Origin: Puffinus mauretanicus
Taxonomy: Eukaryota; Chordata; Aves; Procellariiformes; Procellariidae
DNA: 64,000 nt
Assembly (NCBI GenBank): GCA_023333565.1
Contig: JAJKFH010001164.1
Location: forward strand, 847,598-911,597
Direction: 5' to 3'
The notes under the pieces were generated by a model. The model saw only the letters and a list, made by a program, of their open reading frames with translations. It searched no databases and was not told where the DNA came from. This document shows, one piece after another, positions 62,290 through 64,000 of this stretch. Positions within the stretch are counted from its first letter, which is position 1, and each line of letters starts with the position of its first letter. Both the position numbers and the translations under genes were made by a program.

Positions 62290-64000
62290 AGGAAGGAAAG
62301 CGAATTCTTCCTTGTTGACTAGAGTCTATTAGCCAGAACAGCAGTAGGAACAAAGCAGGGGTCAAAAAGTCTAACATGGATATAATATGAAAGTAACAGT
62401 TCTGCACTCAATAAGCTGAGAATTCAGCTTCAGGGAAAAAAAAACCACAACAAAACATATCTTAGGGAGATGAAAGTCTGAAAAATCTCTCTCCTATCAC
62501 AAAGAACTTAACCCAAAAGTGAATGCTGACATGAGGAGTTAGCCATGTGGATATTCATTCACAGACTGTGAACTCATTTAATACTTTTGGAATAATATAA
62601 CTCAATTTTATAAGATTTGGTTATAACTTGTTGACTTTGTACACATGAGCAAATGGTAACCGAAGTATATTTTTCCTAGAATATTCCCATGTATTAATAC
62701 CTCCTTTGTTGAAAAAATTATACTAAAAATAAAATTAAATAGGTTATTTTCTTTGTCCAGCCATTTGCAAGTTGTTTTCCTATTCTGGTACTTGAGAAAT
62801 CACAATGGAAGCACTTTTTCCCCACACCTGTTAATAAAAATTCAATTTTAAACTCATCAATTTTGTCTAACAGAAGTAAGATTTCACTAGTTAAAATAAA
62901 TGCTCATTGATAAAATTAGTATGCGTAGGGTCTTTATTGATGTTGTATAGTCAATAGCAATTCCTCTCCTCCTCTATATAAAGAAATATATATGCATGTA
63001 TTTTTATGGTTTTTATTACTAAGCAGTTCTACTAGAAATTTATTTGGTTGATGTTAGCAAAAATGTATGTGATTATTTTGGCTGTGGTGTGTTATTCTGG
63101 AACAAGAAGATTGTTGGCTGCCCAAGAAAACTCCTACAATGCTAAGGAAATAGCCATGAAACTCCTGTGTGCCTTCAGGGCATGTGGGGCTCATTTACAT
63201 TATTTTCATCAAAATAACCATGTCTGCTTTAACTGAAGCCTTTTGCCAGTTGATGCGATGTGCAGATGTTCTTGGAAGCATGGGTGTCCCTCTTCAGCTG
63301 AAGACAATAAAATAATTATAGCATGATATTGATTTAAGATTTTAAGACAAAAAGAGTAAGAGTATCCACATATTGGACTTTACATCTCTTGATATGCAAG
63401 TAAGAGCAGTGTAATTATTCTTGTGACAATTTATGTGCAGATCAGCACTTAAACTGTGTTCACTGTCAAACTGAGCCTGAATTTCAGGCAGGTGGTCCTC
63501 CTGCAGCGCCTGGGTTCCTGCAGGCAAGGAGCATGTCAGCATGGCAGTTTGGACTTCTCCAAACCAGGTTCATGCAGCCCTGGCTGTGAAAGAAAGTTAT
63601 TACCTTCCTAGGCCTTTCATCCTTCTCTGAATTATTTCTCTTCAGCATCTGATGCTTTTGTCTTAATTGAACAGGACAAAGAAACTGAATTTCCTCTTTT
63701 GTCTTTCCTTTCTTTAGGAAACAGTCACAGGTCTTCAATTAACACCATAGTCCAACTGTTTAGAATCTTTTCTGCATTGGAGGGTCAAGGTAGGAACCTT
63801 TCTTCAGGCTAGACTGCAGTATCTAGAATTCTACTAAAGATTTTTGTTTACAACAGACGTTTGCCATGTTTTGCCAGAGGCCTGAACAATTTACAGCTTT
63901 TCCTAAACATCAATTGTTAGTACGAAAAGCAGGTACAGAAAAGCTGACATTTCATTTGTCCCTTTTCAACAAACTGGAGTAAAGAACATTATTTGTCAGC
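62290..64000. other. AT-rich interval to window end, no recognised gene
   Basis: Short open frames only. Nothing with splice or domain support was seen. Confidence 0.5.

Overview
The window is vertebrate nuclear DNA, most likely from a bird. Three things point that way: a CR1-type LINE 3' end, a solo ERVL-like LTR of the type common in birds (TG...CA ends, TATA box, 5-bp target duplication), and long AT-rich introns and intergenic DNA with very sparse recent repeats. The species cannot be named from the sequence alone.

The one gene I can support is melanopsin on the minus strand. Nine coding exons between 40515 and 25215 splice in frame with consensus GT/AG sites. They encode a complete seven-helix Gq-type opsin with a long serine-rich C-terminal tail. 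Its sequence fits the mammalian-type melanopsin (OPN4/OPN4M), not the Xenopus-type paralogue OPN4X. A candidate 5' exon lies 7.15 kb upstream (47817-47671) and would splice in frame. The final exon beyond 25215 was not identified. Reading through the exon 9 donor would give a short alternative C-terminus.

Layout: 1-5.4 kb, AT-rich, no gene seen. 5.4-6.6 kb and 7.2-7.5 kb, a strong CpG island in two blocks, presumably a promoter or first-exon region of a neighbour. In vertebrates LDB3 normally follows OPN4, but no LDB3 coding exon was recognised here. 7.6-25.2 kb, AT-rich intergenic or OPN4 3' region, with a near-perfect 40-bp-arm palindrome at 18531-18618 and ancient SINE-like relics. 25.2-47.8 kb, the OPN4 locus. 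47.8-64 kb, gene-free sequence upstream of OPN4, carrying ancient LINE relics, a solo LTR with matching 5-bp target duplications (58605-59116), a CR1 fragment (62014-62285) and homopolymer runs.

The predicted short reading frames elsewhere, including the 200-270 codon ones in the CpG island, look like chance open frames. I saw no tRNA, rRNA, CRISPR or bacterial-type feature. No previously undescribed multi-gene system is visible. The most unusual non-coding element is the 18.5-kb palindrome.
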